A stretch of DNA of 64,000 nt from the NCBI GenBank assembly GCA_905182985.1, contig CAJJDN010000046.1, forward strand, positions 7,113 to 71,112, read 5' to 3'. The stretch comes from Paramecium sonneborni (Eukaryota > Ciliophora > Oligohymenophorea > Peniculida > Parameciidae). The translations under genes were made by a program, and so were the position numbers. Shown here one piece after another: positions 12,587 through 26,166 of the stretch. The first letter of the stretch is position 1; every line of letters starts with the position of its first letter. The notes under the pieces are model-generated. The model worked only from the letters and a program-made list of their open reading frames with translations, did not search any database and was not told the DNA's origin.

Positions 12587-15500
12587 TCATTTGATACTTA
12601 AATTATGCTGAAATGATCCTTTTTATAATAATAATGGAATAAGATTCTATTCCTCTTTTGACCAAATTTAAGAATTAGTAATATCAGCAAAATTTGCAGC
12701 CATGGGACAAGAAATCCCAATAATTTTATAACAACTTGATTAACAAATCCTTTAGTAATGATGATACTAATCAGTTTAATCCTTTTTTTAAAGTAATTAT
12801 TAAGATTTTTATAGATTTGATTTCTATTTAAAAATAGATTAGAGACAATTAAAATTTTCCATTTAAATTGTTTAAATTACTGAATTGGTCGTTAAATCTA
12901 GAATTCTTATGTAATTATCATTATCAGGAATAGCTAATAGAGATCCATCATCTGAAAATAAAGTAGAAGTTAGTAATTGACAATTATTAACATCGAATGT
13001 AAAATTTTCTTAGCAAGTCTAAAGATTCCAAAATCTTATTGTGTTCTAAATATTACGAACTCCTAAAATGAATCCATCTTAAGAAAATTCTATAGATTTT
13101 ATCATAGAATTAAATGATTCTATTTAAAAAATTAAATATTTCTCAAAAAGATCCCAATATTATATAGAGTTGTTGTTGTTTATTATAATTAATTTTTATT
13201 CATTGGGTGAAAATAGAATTTAATTTACCAGTTCATTTTATATTTCAATTTCAAATATTTTTAATCCCTTATCAATTTAATAAATTTTTAATTGTTTTAT
13301 ACAAGAAATTGCCAAAAGCATTCCATTTTATGATAGCATAATAGACAACACCAATTCATTAATGTTTTTAAGTTGTTAAATTTCTTAATTATTTTTAAGG
13401 TTCCATATACTGATTGAATAATCTTTACAAGCAAATGCTAAAAATTAATAATTCTTATCAAAAGTTACAGCTAAAAGTGCATTAGATTGTATTTTTTAAA
13501 ATTCAAGTATTTTCTATTCCGAATTTAAATCCCATAAGTTAATATGTTAACCTATATCAGCTGAAGCTAAAATTTATCCATTTGGTGAAATTGCAATTGT
13601 ATTTCCAAAATTAATATATCCTTAAACTATTTTAAGTATTAATGCTGTTGCTGTTTCCCAAAAAATGATTTCACTATTATAGCTAACAGATGTTATAATT
13701 GAATCATCATGAGAAAATTACACACAAGCAATTTTTTATTTGTGACCTAAAAATAGAGTTTTATTTTTTGAATTTAAATTCCATAAAAAAAGTCGTTTAT
13801 CCTTACTTCCAGAAATCAAAAGATTTTAATTTTTTGAAAACTATATTGATGTAATTGACCTATTATGTCCAACTAGATGGATATCACAATTTTATTTATT
13901 TATATCTAATATTATTATTTAAATCTTTTTCTATGCAATAGCTAATTATTATCCATTAGGTGAGAAGGAAATAAGTGCCTTTTTACTTTCAAGTTTGTAT
14001 TTTATAATTTATTTAGATTGGTTTATATCCCATATTATAACCTAAAATTTAGTAAGAGCCGCAATACTTTTTCCATCAGGAGCAAATGTAATATAATATA
14101 TGGTACCAATTTTAGAATTAATAGTTTTTATTAATTCTCCTTTTTTATAATCCCAAAATTTAATACTCTAATCATAACTTGCAGATGCTAAAATATTATC
14201 TACAGGAGAAAAGCAAACAGAAGTAATATAATTATAATGTTTTTCTCTTTAAAAAATTAGTTTTCCTGTCTAAATATCCCATATGCTAATTTATTTATTA
14301 GAATCACCAGAAGCTAAAATTAAACCATCAGGAGAAAATGCCAATGAATTTATTTATAATTTACAGTTGTTTTTATCAATGAGACTTTCAATATTTGTTA
14401 CTTTATTAATTAATTTAATGTCCCAAAATCTAATCTATGAATCACTAGTTCCAGATACTAAAATCTCTCCATCTGGAGAAAAAGCTAAAGTTGTTACACT
14501 ATTACTATTCTCTTTAAGAGTTTCAATTATGCAACCTGTAGTAATATCCCATAAGATTATTTGTTTATCCAAACTACAAGATGCTAGAGTTTTCCCATCT
14601 GGCGAAAATGCAATTTAATTTATTAGTTCATGATGTTTTTCAAATAGTTAAATTTAAATTCCAGTTTGGATATTCCATATGCAAATCTATTTATCAATGC
14701 CAGCAGATGCTAATAATAGTCCATCTGGAGATATAGTTAATGATTTAATATTTTTATTGTGCATATAAATATTCTAAATTTGTTATCCAGTATTTATATC
14801 CCAAAATATTATATTTTTATCAAAACTACAAGATAATAACAGAATATCATCAATAGAAAAACATAGTGAAGTTACTTCATCATTGTGCCCTTCTAAAATA
14901 CATATTTCTTCACCTTTTCTATTCCATATTTTAATGGTTTTATCAGAACTTCCAGATGCTAATAAAATACCATTGTTACTAAATGCTAAAGACAAAACTT
15001 AATCATTATGTCCTTTAAAAATTTAAATTTCCTTCCAAATTTTTACATTCCAAATAACAATTGATTTATCCTTACTTCCTGATGCTAAAATCTCACCATC
15101 AGGAGAAAATACTAAACAATTGACAACCTTTTAATGTGTTTGCAATTTATAAATTTAAGATCCTGTTTTAATATCCCATAATAAAATATATCTATCTTCA
15201 CTTGAAGATGCAACAATACATCCATCTGGAGAAAAAGCTATACTTTTTATACTTTTTAAATGTCCTTATCTATTTTAAAATTGTTTTATTTCTTATAAAT
15301 TCCATAAAACAATTGATCCATCACTACTGGAAGATGCTAATATTTAACCATTTGGAGAAAATGATAGAGAATTTAAAACATTTGAATGCCCTACTAATTT
15401 TTCTATTATTTCCTTTGTCGAAACATTCAATAAATTTATTGAATGATTTTCATTTATATATGCTAAGATTTATCCATCTGAAGAAAAAGTTATAAATTTT

Positions 15501-18500
15501 ATCAGACTTTAAGATTTAAAACATGTTATTTCAGTTCCAATTTTCATATCCCATAGCCTAATTGTAGAATCTAGACTTGCAGAAGCAATTATTTCCTTAT
15601 CTCTATATAAAGCTATAGAAAGTGAAGTAATCTTTCCATCATGACCTTTCAATTAAGATTATTCTTATCCAGTTTCTATATTCCAAATTTTTATCGAATT
15701 TTCATTATTACCAAAGATTAACAAAGACCCATCTAAAGAAAATATTATTGATGTTTTGCATTTTTAATATTGATCAATAGTTACTAAAATATTTCCATTT
15801 CTTCGATTCCATAATAATATAAATTCTCTTGTACTTGCTGATGCTATAAATTATCCATTTGGAGAAAAAACTACCCAATTAACACTTTTCTTATGACCTT
15901 TAAACTTATAAACTTACTTATTATTTTAAATGTTCCATATTATTACAGATTTATCCCTACTACATGAAACTAATAGTTCTTCTATTGGAGAAAACATCAA
16001 TTGTTTTATTTTATCTTTATGTCCCAATAATCTTAACTTTTCTTTCCAATTATTTGTATTCCAAATTATTATTGATTTATCATCACTTGCTGATCCTAAA
16101 ATTTAACCATTAGGGGAAAATGCAATAGAATTAACTGCTCTTTTGTGTCCGTATAATGATGTAAGTTCATTACAATAAACTTATTTCCATTCACAATTCT
16201 TTAATAAAGCTTTGTTAAAATTGCATTAAGAAATAACTATTTATTCCATTTTTGAATTTAATAAATTTGTCTTATAAAAAGATGCTCCACTTAAATCAGT
16301 ATTTTTTACTCTTATATAAGAAAAATTCTCTTAATTAAATAATATTCCAATCTAATTTAAGATTAATAAAGAATTTCCTGCTGCTTATTCAAAATTATCA
16401 AATAACTTTGATAATTTAATAATCACCAACAAAGCTAACTTAAATTACTTAATTCTAGCTTTTTATGCTTTTAAAAAAGGAATCATACCTCGAAAAGATT
16501 ATTGTGATAGATTTAGTTAGCTAAACTTGTTAGTTTAAATAATATTAATAAACTTTTTTATATTTGGATCATTTTTTAAAATTTTCTCATCTTAAATTTA
16601 ATAATTTGTAACTTAAGAGTTTAGTTATTCTAAATTAAAATTTTCTAATAGATCAATAAAATCAACTATCTTTTTAGATACATAAAATTCTTAGATAGAT
16701 TTATGCAAAAATGAATATTAATTTCCTTTCTAATTTAAAAGAGAACATTTTCTTAAAAGGCACAAATACTCATTTTCAATATCTTTTTAACAAAAGTATT
16801 TATCTGCCCATGATTCTGGAAATTCATTATCAATTCCAAAATTCATAAGTCCTTTTTTGCTATAGTTTAAAACAGTTAAATCATGCTCTGTCATTTCTAA
16901 AGCTAACTAATAAGAAAAATTATTTAAATCAGTTATAAAAATCTCTTTATCAATATTTATTTAATTATTTTAAATCTTTTAAATCTATTCTTAATGATAC
17001 CAATCTACAAAAAATGTATAAAATTAATAAGTTGAAAAATCTTAATTAATTAATGCTTCTTTTATTATTTCACATTCTTCTCCAAAATTAAAAGAGTAAT
17101 TATTAATAATCAGTAGATTATTATTTAATTTAATATTATTCAGAAATGAATAATTTTTGAAAACTTCTTTTTCTAATAAAATTTCCCAATAATTTTAAAC
17201 ATTTCTAACCTCTATTTATTTATTAAATTCTTAAATGATCCCTTTTTTTGATTTTGAAAATTTTTTTATCAAATGTTTTCTTTCTTTAAATTTAACATAA
17301 TTTTAAACAAATATGTTTTTTAATAATTTCAAGTCTGAACACATATTTGGAATTTCTGGTAGTACTTTCAGCACTATTTATAGCATAAATGGCATCTATA
17401 AAATGTTTCTAAGATTTAATTAATTAATTATATCAGAGTACTTTTTTGCACTCCAAATTTGTTAGCATTCTTCATTTAAATGATAAATCAAATCTGCATA
17501 AGTTTATTCTTTAATTTTATTTGGATAAAGTTAATTTAGAAAAAAACTGAGTTAATAGAGTTCATTAGAGTCAAGAAATTAATCAGTTTCTGTAAATATA
17601 TTTCTTTTATTGAATATAATAAGTTCTTATATCTAATTCCATAATTATGAAAATTCTTAATGACAAAAGACTCTTTAAATATATCGAAGACAATTCTGAT
17701 AAAATTTGAGCAGCGTTGATTTAAATTACAAAACAACATATAACTGAATATATTAATTTTATTAGTCATTTGTAAAAGAACAAATTTCTGCCTCTTATAT
17801 TTAATGTTTAAATTAAAACTATACACTGTATCTGGTAGTAAAAATAACTTTAGATCGTTTCCATTAAGTACTAATTTAATTAAGGGTATATAAATTTAAA
17901 TGTTAATATTAAGATTTCATCTCATCATAGCCATCCATTATCAAAACTAATGTTAATTTATTTTGATCAACTTCTTCAGCTAATTATCTGACTTAAATTT
18001 TATCAAATAAATATTATTCAGATTCTAATATCTAATTAATTATACCCTATCTAGGATCTTAAATATTTGGTAAATTTATAAAAATAGGTATATATTTACT
18101 CTATTATGAATCATATTATTCCCATAAAAATTCTTCTATTTTTCTTGCTATTGTGGACTTTCCTGAACCTGTTTATCCATAAATTACTAAGACATCAACT
18201 TAAGAATTGTGATAAAGAATAGATTCCTTTAACAGAAATAAATTAATTGCAGCTTTTTTATTCATTTTTTCATTATCAAGCAATAAAATTATCTAATTAT
18301 CTTATTTTGTTTTACAATAAATAGGCACAAATACTTTAGTCAATTCTAATTTCTTTTTATTTTATAATACATTCTATTTCCTTACTTCAAATAATTCTCT
18401 AAAAGATTTACCTTTAAGTTAAGTAACATCTCTTTTTATGTTCTCAAGATTTTATTCTAAACTTTCTAGTTTAAATTTCAGTCCTCTTATGTCTTTTTTA

Positions 18501-21500
18501 ATATCTATAAGAAAATATAAAGTGATATTCAATTATTATTCCATTTCATGTAAATTTGCTAAATATTCTTAGAACTCTTAATATTCTTATTAAATTTATT
18601 GCATTTTTTGATTTCTAATATCTTCATCTTCTGTTTATTTTACTTAAAATTCTAATTCCTCTATAAATTTCATTCTTTTCTAAACATTTTATTTTAGATT
18701 CTCATTCATAGATTGAAGATCTTTTGAAAATATTTTCTTCTGTATTTCAATAATTTCTTAATCTTTAAGAAGAAATCTAACTCTAGAATCCTTTTCTAAT
18801 CCCCAAATTTCTAAAATTAAACTAGATGAGTAATTTTAAATAGTTTTTTCAGATGAAAAATTTACAATTTCCATAAGTGAAAAAGCTAAATATTCACGAA
18901 TTCTATATTCATTATTATTAATATAATTTTTATAACTACTTATTTTTTCTCTTATTTCTTCATTAGAAGAGGAGTCTTAATGTTCTATGTTCAAAATATC
19001 ATCATTAAGAATTTCTTTATGAAAAAATTTTAAAAATATATTAGAAGATTTAAAAGAATAGTTTATCTTATTTAATCTATTAACAATCTCATCAATATTT
19101 AAATCATTAATTTAATTAAAAATGAGATTAATTGGTAAATCTTCTAATTTTTTCTTTATCTATTAAATAATTAATTGTAAATTTTACTTTTAACAGCTTT
19201 AAATTTTAGATAAATTTTAAGCATGTTATAAGTTTTTTAATTATTAATTTATTATAACTTAACCCTGTAAAATATTTTCCTAAATAATCAAAACTCTATT
19301 CATCATTATTTAAAATATATCTATTTCATTTTTTGCATCTTCTAAATTATGATCAATAACAATATTTTTAAAGTTTTTTTCTACATTCTACAAAATTATT
19401 AAATATTCTTAAATCTTAGCTCTTTAGTAATCATTTTAAATATAAATTTTAGATATTCCTAAAAGAATTGTGCATTTTATTTCTTCTTCCATTTCCTTAA
19501 TTGAGGAAAATATAAATCTCAATTATTATGTATCAGTGGAATTTTAATGCTATATTTAAATAAATTAATTAAATTCATTAAATCTTTTCAATTATTCATT
19601 GAATTCGTATTCATAGGATTAATCGTCCTCATAATCTTCAGAATATTTTTGTTTATTCTATTAATCTTATTATTTTGATTATCTTTCTAAAATATTAATA
19701 ATAAAAAATAAAAATTCTTTCAAAGTTTCTAAACAAAGTATTAATTTTTCACGATTTTACTAATCTTTTATTTGTTGAGCCAATTAAAATTAAAATATTT
19801 TTTTAAATACTATTTCTAATTACTTAAATTCTTTTATTAAAAGATTTTATAAATGATTTAACAATTCAAAATGACTTTATAAAGTTAACACATGTATTGA
19901 TATTTTTATCAAAAATTAAGTTTCATCAAGATAGATATAATTAGTATTTGTTGACAAAATTAATTACTTTAATTCTAAATTAACTTATTCTATTAAATGG
20001 AATTAAATAGTTGCAATAACGCTCACTGGTAAAAAAATTTACTTCATATCTATTGGAAAAGTAATATAAAACCTCTAATCTTATTCCTATTCATAGTCAA
20101 TTTAAATTTATAAAAACTATTCTTTTGTATAATTTGCAATATAACCATTTTTTAAGATAGATTTAAGTATAATTATTTATTCATTAATATATTGACAAAA
20201 CCCTTTTATTTTAGGTTATTAATCTACTATTATATTTTGATATTCTGTTCCAAACTAATTTTGAGTTTTGTTCTCCAATTATTTTAAGATTTCTATAAAT
20301 TAAAGACAAAATTAATCTTCAAAAGTTGATGGCTTTATTTCTGAAATAATATCAATTTAATTATTAAAATCATTATCTATAAATTTAGATAATTAGAGTT
20401 GAGCTATTTGAATCAAACAAAGCTATTTTTAAGTTTAAATATATATACATAAAATTCCTAACAGAATTTAGTGAATTTGTTATATAAATTTTTAATAATA
20501 TGTTTAAACTTCTACTATTAAATTAATTTATTATTTTTTCAAGTCTTAAACATTTAAAATAATAATATCAGAAGATTTTAATAGATGTTCTAATTTTAAA
20601 TTGTTATTCTTTAATTTAATCATTTGATCTTAAATTATTTTATTTTTATTGTTGAACAGCAAGGAACATACTTCTCTTATTTGGAGATCAACTTAAAACA
20701 TCAATTTTAAATCATATTTTAAAGTAAAGTTTACATAGCTATCTAAACCCAGAAATTTCTTTTTTTTATTATTGCTAATTAAAATATTGGAGAATTCTCT
20801 AAAACTTTCGAAACCTTGACATAATTAAAAATTTTGAGCTAATTCATCTGGCAATTGTGAGAAATCTAAATCAAATGAAAGTTTAATTAAATTAGGATTA
20901 TAAGGTAATTATTTCAATTTACATATTCTTATAAAATTTTCCCAACTTACACTTTTAGTTAATTTTAAAAAGTATTATTTGTTCAAGATAGGTCTATATT
21001 TTAATATATCACATAATAAACTTATCCACAAAAAATGTATCTACCAAGAATTAGAATTTAAAATTTCTTTGGTATAAAATTAATCTAACATATTTATGAT
21101 ATCAGGAACATTACCTTTTAGTTTAAGTAAATAAAAAATTATTTCCCATTTTGAGCATTCAAAGTTATAATAATTTTTAAATAATTCTTCTTTTTTATTT
21201 TCATCAAATTTATAATAAAAAAATTTAGACATAAGTATAAAAGATTAAATAAGATCTTTAGATGGTTATAGATTAGATACTGATTAAACTAAACCTGAAG
21301 CAAATAACTTAAAGATCTCTAACTTTTTATTTTCATTAGTTGGAATGATTTCAATGCTTGCTTGTATAATTTAAAAATAAAAATTTATTCCAGTAAACAA
21401 AAGATTTTAAGATTCACCTTAAATGCTATTTTCAAGACTATTAATTAAATCTGATAATTATTATTTTTCATTCTTAGACATTAATCTTTTTTAATCATTT

Positions 21501-22051
21501 TTGTAAAAATTAAAAATGAATTTAGTGAGACAGCTACAGATTATTAAACCATAATAGAGCAATATAAAAGATGTTTTTGCAAAAATTATGCAGGATTTTA
21601 AAATTAATTGAATTGTTTACAAAACTACTTCATAAAATTTTTACATGTTTTGATTTTCGCTTAAAAAATGAAGTTGATCTCTAAAATCAAGAAAATATTA
21701 AAAGCATAATAAAATTTCTTCTTTTCTTTAAACATTTCCTGTTGTAGTAGCATATTTGTATATCATCTATGCTTTTAAATAAAGAATATCTAAAATATTT
21801 TCACTCAAAGTTTATTCTAATTCATTTTCTTTTAATTATTGATCTAAAATTGCATCTCTTTCTCTACTATGTGAACTAAAACATCCTCCACCTCTTAATA
21901 ATCTTTTACTTTTTTATATCTCTTATGGCAAGATTTTTGCATCAATAATTAAATTATTAATCAACTTACCTTAATATTAAATATTTCTTGTTAATTAGTA
22001 GTTAGCCAAATAAATTGAATTAAAAATATGAGCACCTTTCTATTGATTCAT
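12587..22051 (-). CDS. Giant NACHT/STAND NTPase with WD40 repeats
   Basis: One uninterrupted ciliate-code frame of exactly 3,155 codons, from ATG 22051 to TGA 12587, with no intron needed. Residues 1 to about 1250 are mostly helical and begin MNQQKGAHIFNSIYLANYQL, followed by KRLLRGGGCFSSHSRERDAI. A P-loop reading VIYGQTGSGKSTIARKI lies near residue 1295. A Walker B of NACHT type, LIMDGYDEM, lies near residue 1373, followed by VIFTTR. A helical region follows, then a short pentapeptide-like stretch (VKNTDLSGASFYKTNLLNS, about residue 1930). From about residue 1960 to 3050 there are roughly 25 WD40 repeats with the usual FSPDG-x-x-LASGS-x-D-x-x-I-x-I-W pattern. The end (KIIGISCPMAANF) is repeat-free. 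STAND proteins of this plan act as sensors that oligomerise on ligand binding, with the propeller sensing or autoinhibiting. The role here is inferred only from architecture. The minus-strand ORF at 17536-17826 is a shadow in another frame. Confidence 0.92.
16255..16345 (-). other. Pentapeptide-like linker between NACHT and WD40 parts
   Basis: Within the giant NTPase gene, the sequence around IRVKNTDLSGASFYKTNLLN has the A(D/N)Lxx spacing of pentapeptide repeats for about three units. It sits immediately before the first WD40 repeat (ELTSLYGHKRAVNSIAFSPNG). The stretch is too short to fold as a pentapeptide helix by itself. Confidence 0.5.
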
Positions 22052-24250
22052 TTTTAGAGATCCTTAAAAAAATCTTGTAAATATTTTTTTCCACATTTGC
22101 CAATTTACATAATATTTCATAATTAAATTATAATAAATATTTTGTTTTATTTGTCTAATCAAGTTCATAGTAATATATATTTGGTTTGAATAAGCGATTT
22201 TAAACTTAACAAAATCTTTGATAGAAAATTATATAGAATTTTTGTATATAATAAATTAAGAAGAATAACAATTAAGTCTTATTGAATGATTCAAAAGTAC
22301 TTAGTACATATTGATAATTATAATATGCATATAAAGGTTTTGTAAAAATTTAATATTAATTTTACCAAAAATAAATGTAAAAGTTCTGTGAAAAAATAGG
22401 TTATTTCAATAAAGTAATCAATATATTAAGCTAATTATATTTTTATGTTATTATTCTTGATATTATCTTGAAAGAGTTACAATCAAAATTAATTTAACAA
22501 TTTAGTTTTCCTTGCCTTTAGAAATTTTATATTGTAAAAACGATTACTCTATTCATTCTGAATCATTGAATATATATCTTTTTATCTAAGGCTCACACAA
22601 AATTCAATAAGATATTACAAGACTCTAATTAATTCAAACATAGCTAATAAATCCCTGTAGAAAAATAATTAATTTTATGGTTCTAGTAAGTTGAGTACAA
22701 TTTTGTTTATTAATTAATACCCTCTATCTCAAAATAATCAATCAATGTTTCTCATATTTAATTTTTCTAAAATCTCTAAATTTTTTAACTTTTTGAATTT
22801 ATATAGTATTTTTGATTGATTAATTACTTACATTCTTCAATAAATATTCTAAGAAAGTGATTAAATTTCTTTATATTCTCTTTAAAGAAACTTTCCAATT
22901 TCTACTTAGTTTGCAATCCATTTTTTATTTTAATAAAAGATTCATATAATAAATAGGATTACTTCTAAGTATTCGATTTATTTTCTCTTTTTAAATTTTT
23001 CCATAACATCATATTCTTGTTAATTTAATAAAGTTTATTTTAAATAATTATTTAGAGAAAATAAATAATCTGAAATGTTATTATTTTAAGTATATTTCTT
23101 AAAAATTTGATTTTTTGGATAAAATTTTGAATAAAAATACTAATTACTTAATAAATTAAAAAACTAAGATGTTTTTCACACTGATATTAAAAAATTGAGC
23201 AATTCAATTCTGTATTATCTTTCAAAATAAAGAAATATATTTAAAATTAAAATAAACAATTAAGCTTATAAATAAAAATTGCGTATTTAAATTTATTACT
23301 ATTAGATAATTTAGCTTCAAATCTTCGTGCTTCTTAAGATAAAAATATAATTAAATAACATTCAGAACTTTTTGCAATTTAACGAATAATTTAAATTTTT
23401 TAAATATTTACTCAATTAAATTAAATTTCAATTTACATAAATTAAATTAATAATTTATACCGCTAATTGCAAGAAAGTGAATTTTATAATAATTATAAAT
23501 TTCAATTAATAATATACCATTTATTTGTTACTTTTAAACTGCAATACTATTCTTATTATATATATGGTTTTTTGTCTAAATAAGTGTTTCAAACTTTTAA
23601 ATTTTAGACCTAAAATTTCCCTTAAAAATATTTAATTATAAATTTCCAATAAAAGAAATCATTAATCTTGAACTGAATATTCTAAAATAACAATCTTCTA
23701 TCAATACCCTTGTAATAATTTTAACAAATATAAAATGTACAAAATTGGGATAAATAAATAACTTATAAAAAGTTTGCTTTTAAATTAATAATAATTTTCT
23801 TCTAACATCGTACGAATATATATTTATTTTAAAATAGAGCGAATCTTCTCAACTTACAGAATTTTATATATTTTCTACAATTTTATGACTTTTATTGGAT
23901 TTTGGGAACACGATTTTTTTGCAAAAAATTAAAAACTTAAGTCAAAAAACCTCTATAATTTATTGATAAAATTAATGAATATCCATCTGTCTTATTAATT
24001 ATTGCTGGTTTACTCCTAAAAATCAAGAAGAAGAGTGTTAATTTTATCATATTGGGAACATAAAAATTAATGATAATTTAATTTTTAACTCGTTTGTTTA
24101 AATAATTTTTTTATTTAAAAAGGAATAAGAAAAATAAAATATCCAATAATGAGCCTCTCCTCAAGTTAAAATTCATTAGGGATTTTTTAAATGGAGAGTA
24201 ATAGGAAATTTAAACATTGTAATAAAAAAAAATATTAATATTTGTTTATT
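22052..24250. other. Gene-poor region with minus-strand remnants
   Basis: Mostly A+T-rich spacer. On the minus strand, about 23035-22810 contains coding-like pieces in two frames (EYDVMEKFKKRKQIEYLE, then KNGLQTKQKLESFFKENIK). About 22755-22700 has LEILEKLNMRNID. These look like exons or relics of a small helical protein that I do not recognise; no start or stop could be fixed. Confidence 0.35.
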
Positions 24251-24269
24251 ATTAGGCAAAAATTAAAAT

Positions 24270-24640
24270 AGATTTTATTTTAAGGAGTTGGAAGGAAGTA
24301 AATATATAAGAATGGAAAATTCTTTGAATCATCATATAAAGAACAGTGTTATTAGATGGAATACTTATTCATACTTAAAAATGAGAGTATATTATTCTCT
24401 GGAAGTTGTGATAAATTCATAAAATATGGATGGTTGATTTTGATAATAATAATCTGAAATTATGTTAGTCTTTAATTAAATATACTAACTTAGTTCTTAG
24501 CTTAATTGATGTTAAAAATTTAAATGAGTATACACAATTAATAAAAAAAAAATAGAAAACTAATTTTTATTTCCATAAGAAGAACCAATATGGTCATTTA
24601 GAATTATATAATGAAAGTTTTAGAAAATAAAAGTAAATAA
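24270..24640 (+). pseudogene. WD40 gene fragment
   Basis: A single WD40-like unit can be read: NESILFSGSCDKFI, then KIWMVDFDNNNLKLCQSL. A one-base shift separates the two halves at about 24424. Upstream WKEVN-like sequence is in yet another frame and no further blades follow. The wording resembles the damaged WD40 gene 2 kb downstream, so this is probably a truncated paralogue of it. Confidence 0.5.
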
Positions 24641-24649
24641 AAGCATAGT

Positions 24650-26166
24650 ATCATTCCATTATGTTAATTATTCTTTATTCCCATTTATTTTAACAAAGAA
24701 AAAGAGATTATATTATTTAGACACAAATTTCACGTTTATTTATTAACGAAGCAAACTCATGGTAAATTTGAATTTCAAAAAAATTACAATTTCAGATCAA
24801 ATTTATATTTTTTTATAATGTCATAAAAAGCTAATTTTTATTGGAAAATAATTAATATAAATTATTCAATTTAATAAACGAAGTTTAAGGAATATGATTA
24901 TATATATGAAATTAAATTTATCGATATTAACATTACATTAGGATTTTGTGGGAACAATTTTCTTTTTATTTTTATTTATAAATAATTAATATTTTTGTAA
25001 ACAATTTTATTTTTTCAATTTTAAAGGCTCTTCCTTTTTAATAGTAGAGCCCAGATTGAAATTTTGAATACGATCTTAATTCGCTTTTAATTTATAATTT
25101 TTATTTAACAAAGCTCACTTCTTTTTTTTTACTTTCCACTTTAGAGAAATTTAAATTAAAAATACAGTATCAAATATATGAAGTATTAAAATATTTGGCT
25201 TATGTAATTTGAATATAGATCTCAGAGTTGTGTTGTTTGATTTAGAAAGGCTTGTAAAGAAAACATCAATGAAGATTCGAACTATTTAAGGAGACAATAT
25301 GAAAAATAAAATGAATCCTTTAAAATAAACATAATCCAAAATATTGATGCCTTAAATATTATGATCTTTTAATTTAGATTAAGTGAATCAAGTCAATCTA
25401 CAATTATTAAAGCTAAATCTTTTTTTAGCGAGAAAAATTGTATATATATTGTATATTAAAATTATTTAAAAATTAAACCTACATCAATTCAAATAGAAAA
25501 TAATAAAAATATGCATTTTAATCAAATTCATTAATAAAGTTCGAATAAATGTGAAAGCTTAAATATGTTTTACAAATTATATCAATTTATTTAAAGGGTT
25601 ATAAGGAAAAAGGCATGAAGAATAATTCAAAGATTTCATTTATATAATTTAATATTAAATCAATTTTTCCTTAATCAACTATATTTTTCAATTATGTTTT
25701 GATTAATCTTCAAATTTTTTGTATTAATAATAAATTTATTTTAAAATGAAATACTTAAATTTCTCTAATTTATTGATTTTTGTAAAAGCTGTTCCAAATT
25801 ATTTTATAATTGTAAATATTAGAAATTATATGATTAGTTTAGCAGTACAAATTCTAATAAATTATAAATTTGGATTTAAAATAAAAAAATAAATCTATTT
25901 GTATTTTGGAATTACGCTGATATATTTACATTTTTATATTATTTAGGATAGTGGAGGGAGTTTTTTTTTTTAATTTAAAAGTTTTTCTAATGCAATAAAA
26001 TATATAACAACAATTTATTATTCTATAATTGGATAATTTTATTCTTAAAATAGCAGTTGAGAAGAAAACGTTAAATATATTTCTGAAAATACCTCAATTG
26101 TTTTTAAATCAATTCGATTTCCTTATTAATATTTTAAAATATAAAAAATTAAATTCTATTAAATCA
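24650..26166. other. Spacer, no gene recognised
   Basis: A+T-rich sequence with TGA in all frames at short intervals. A plus-strand stretch near 25215-25310 is faintly coding-like but has no recognisable family. Confidence 0.35.

Noticed and set aside
14283..15495. Plus-strand ORFs with repeated SGEN motifs as a repeat protein
   Set aside because: They are the antisense of the WD40 array; the apparent repeats mirror the FSPDG codons.
17536..17826. Minus-strand ORF of 96 codons as a separate gene
   Set aside because: It is in a different frame from the NACHT gene, whose own frame is open here and reads sensible sequence continuous with Walker B and TTR.
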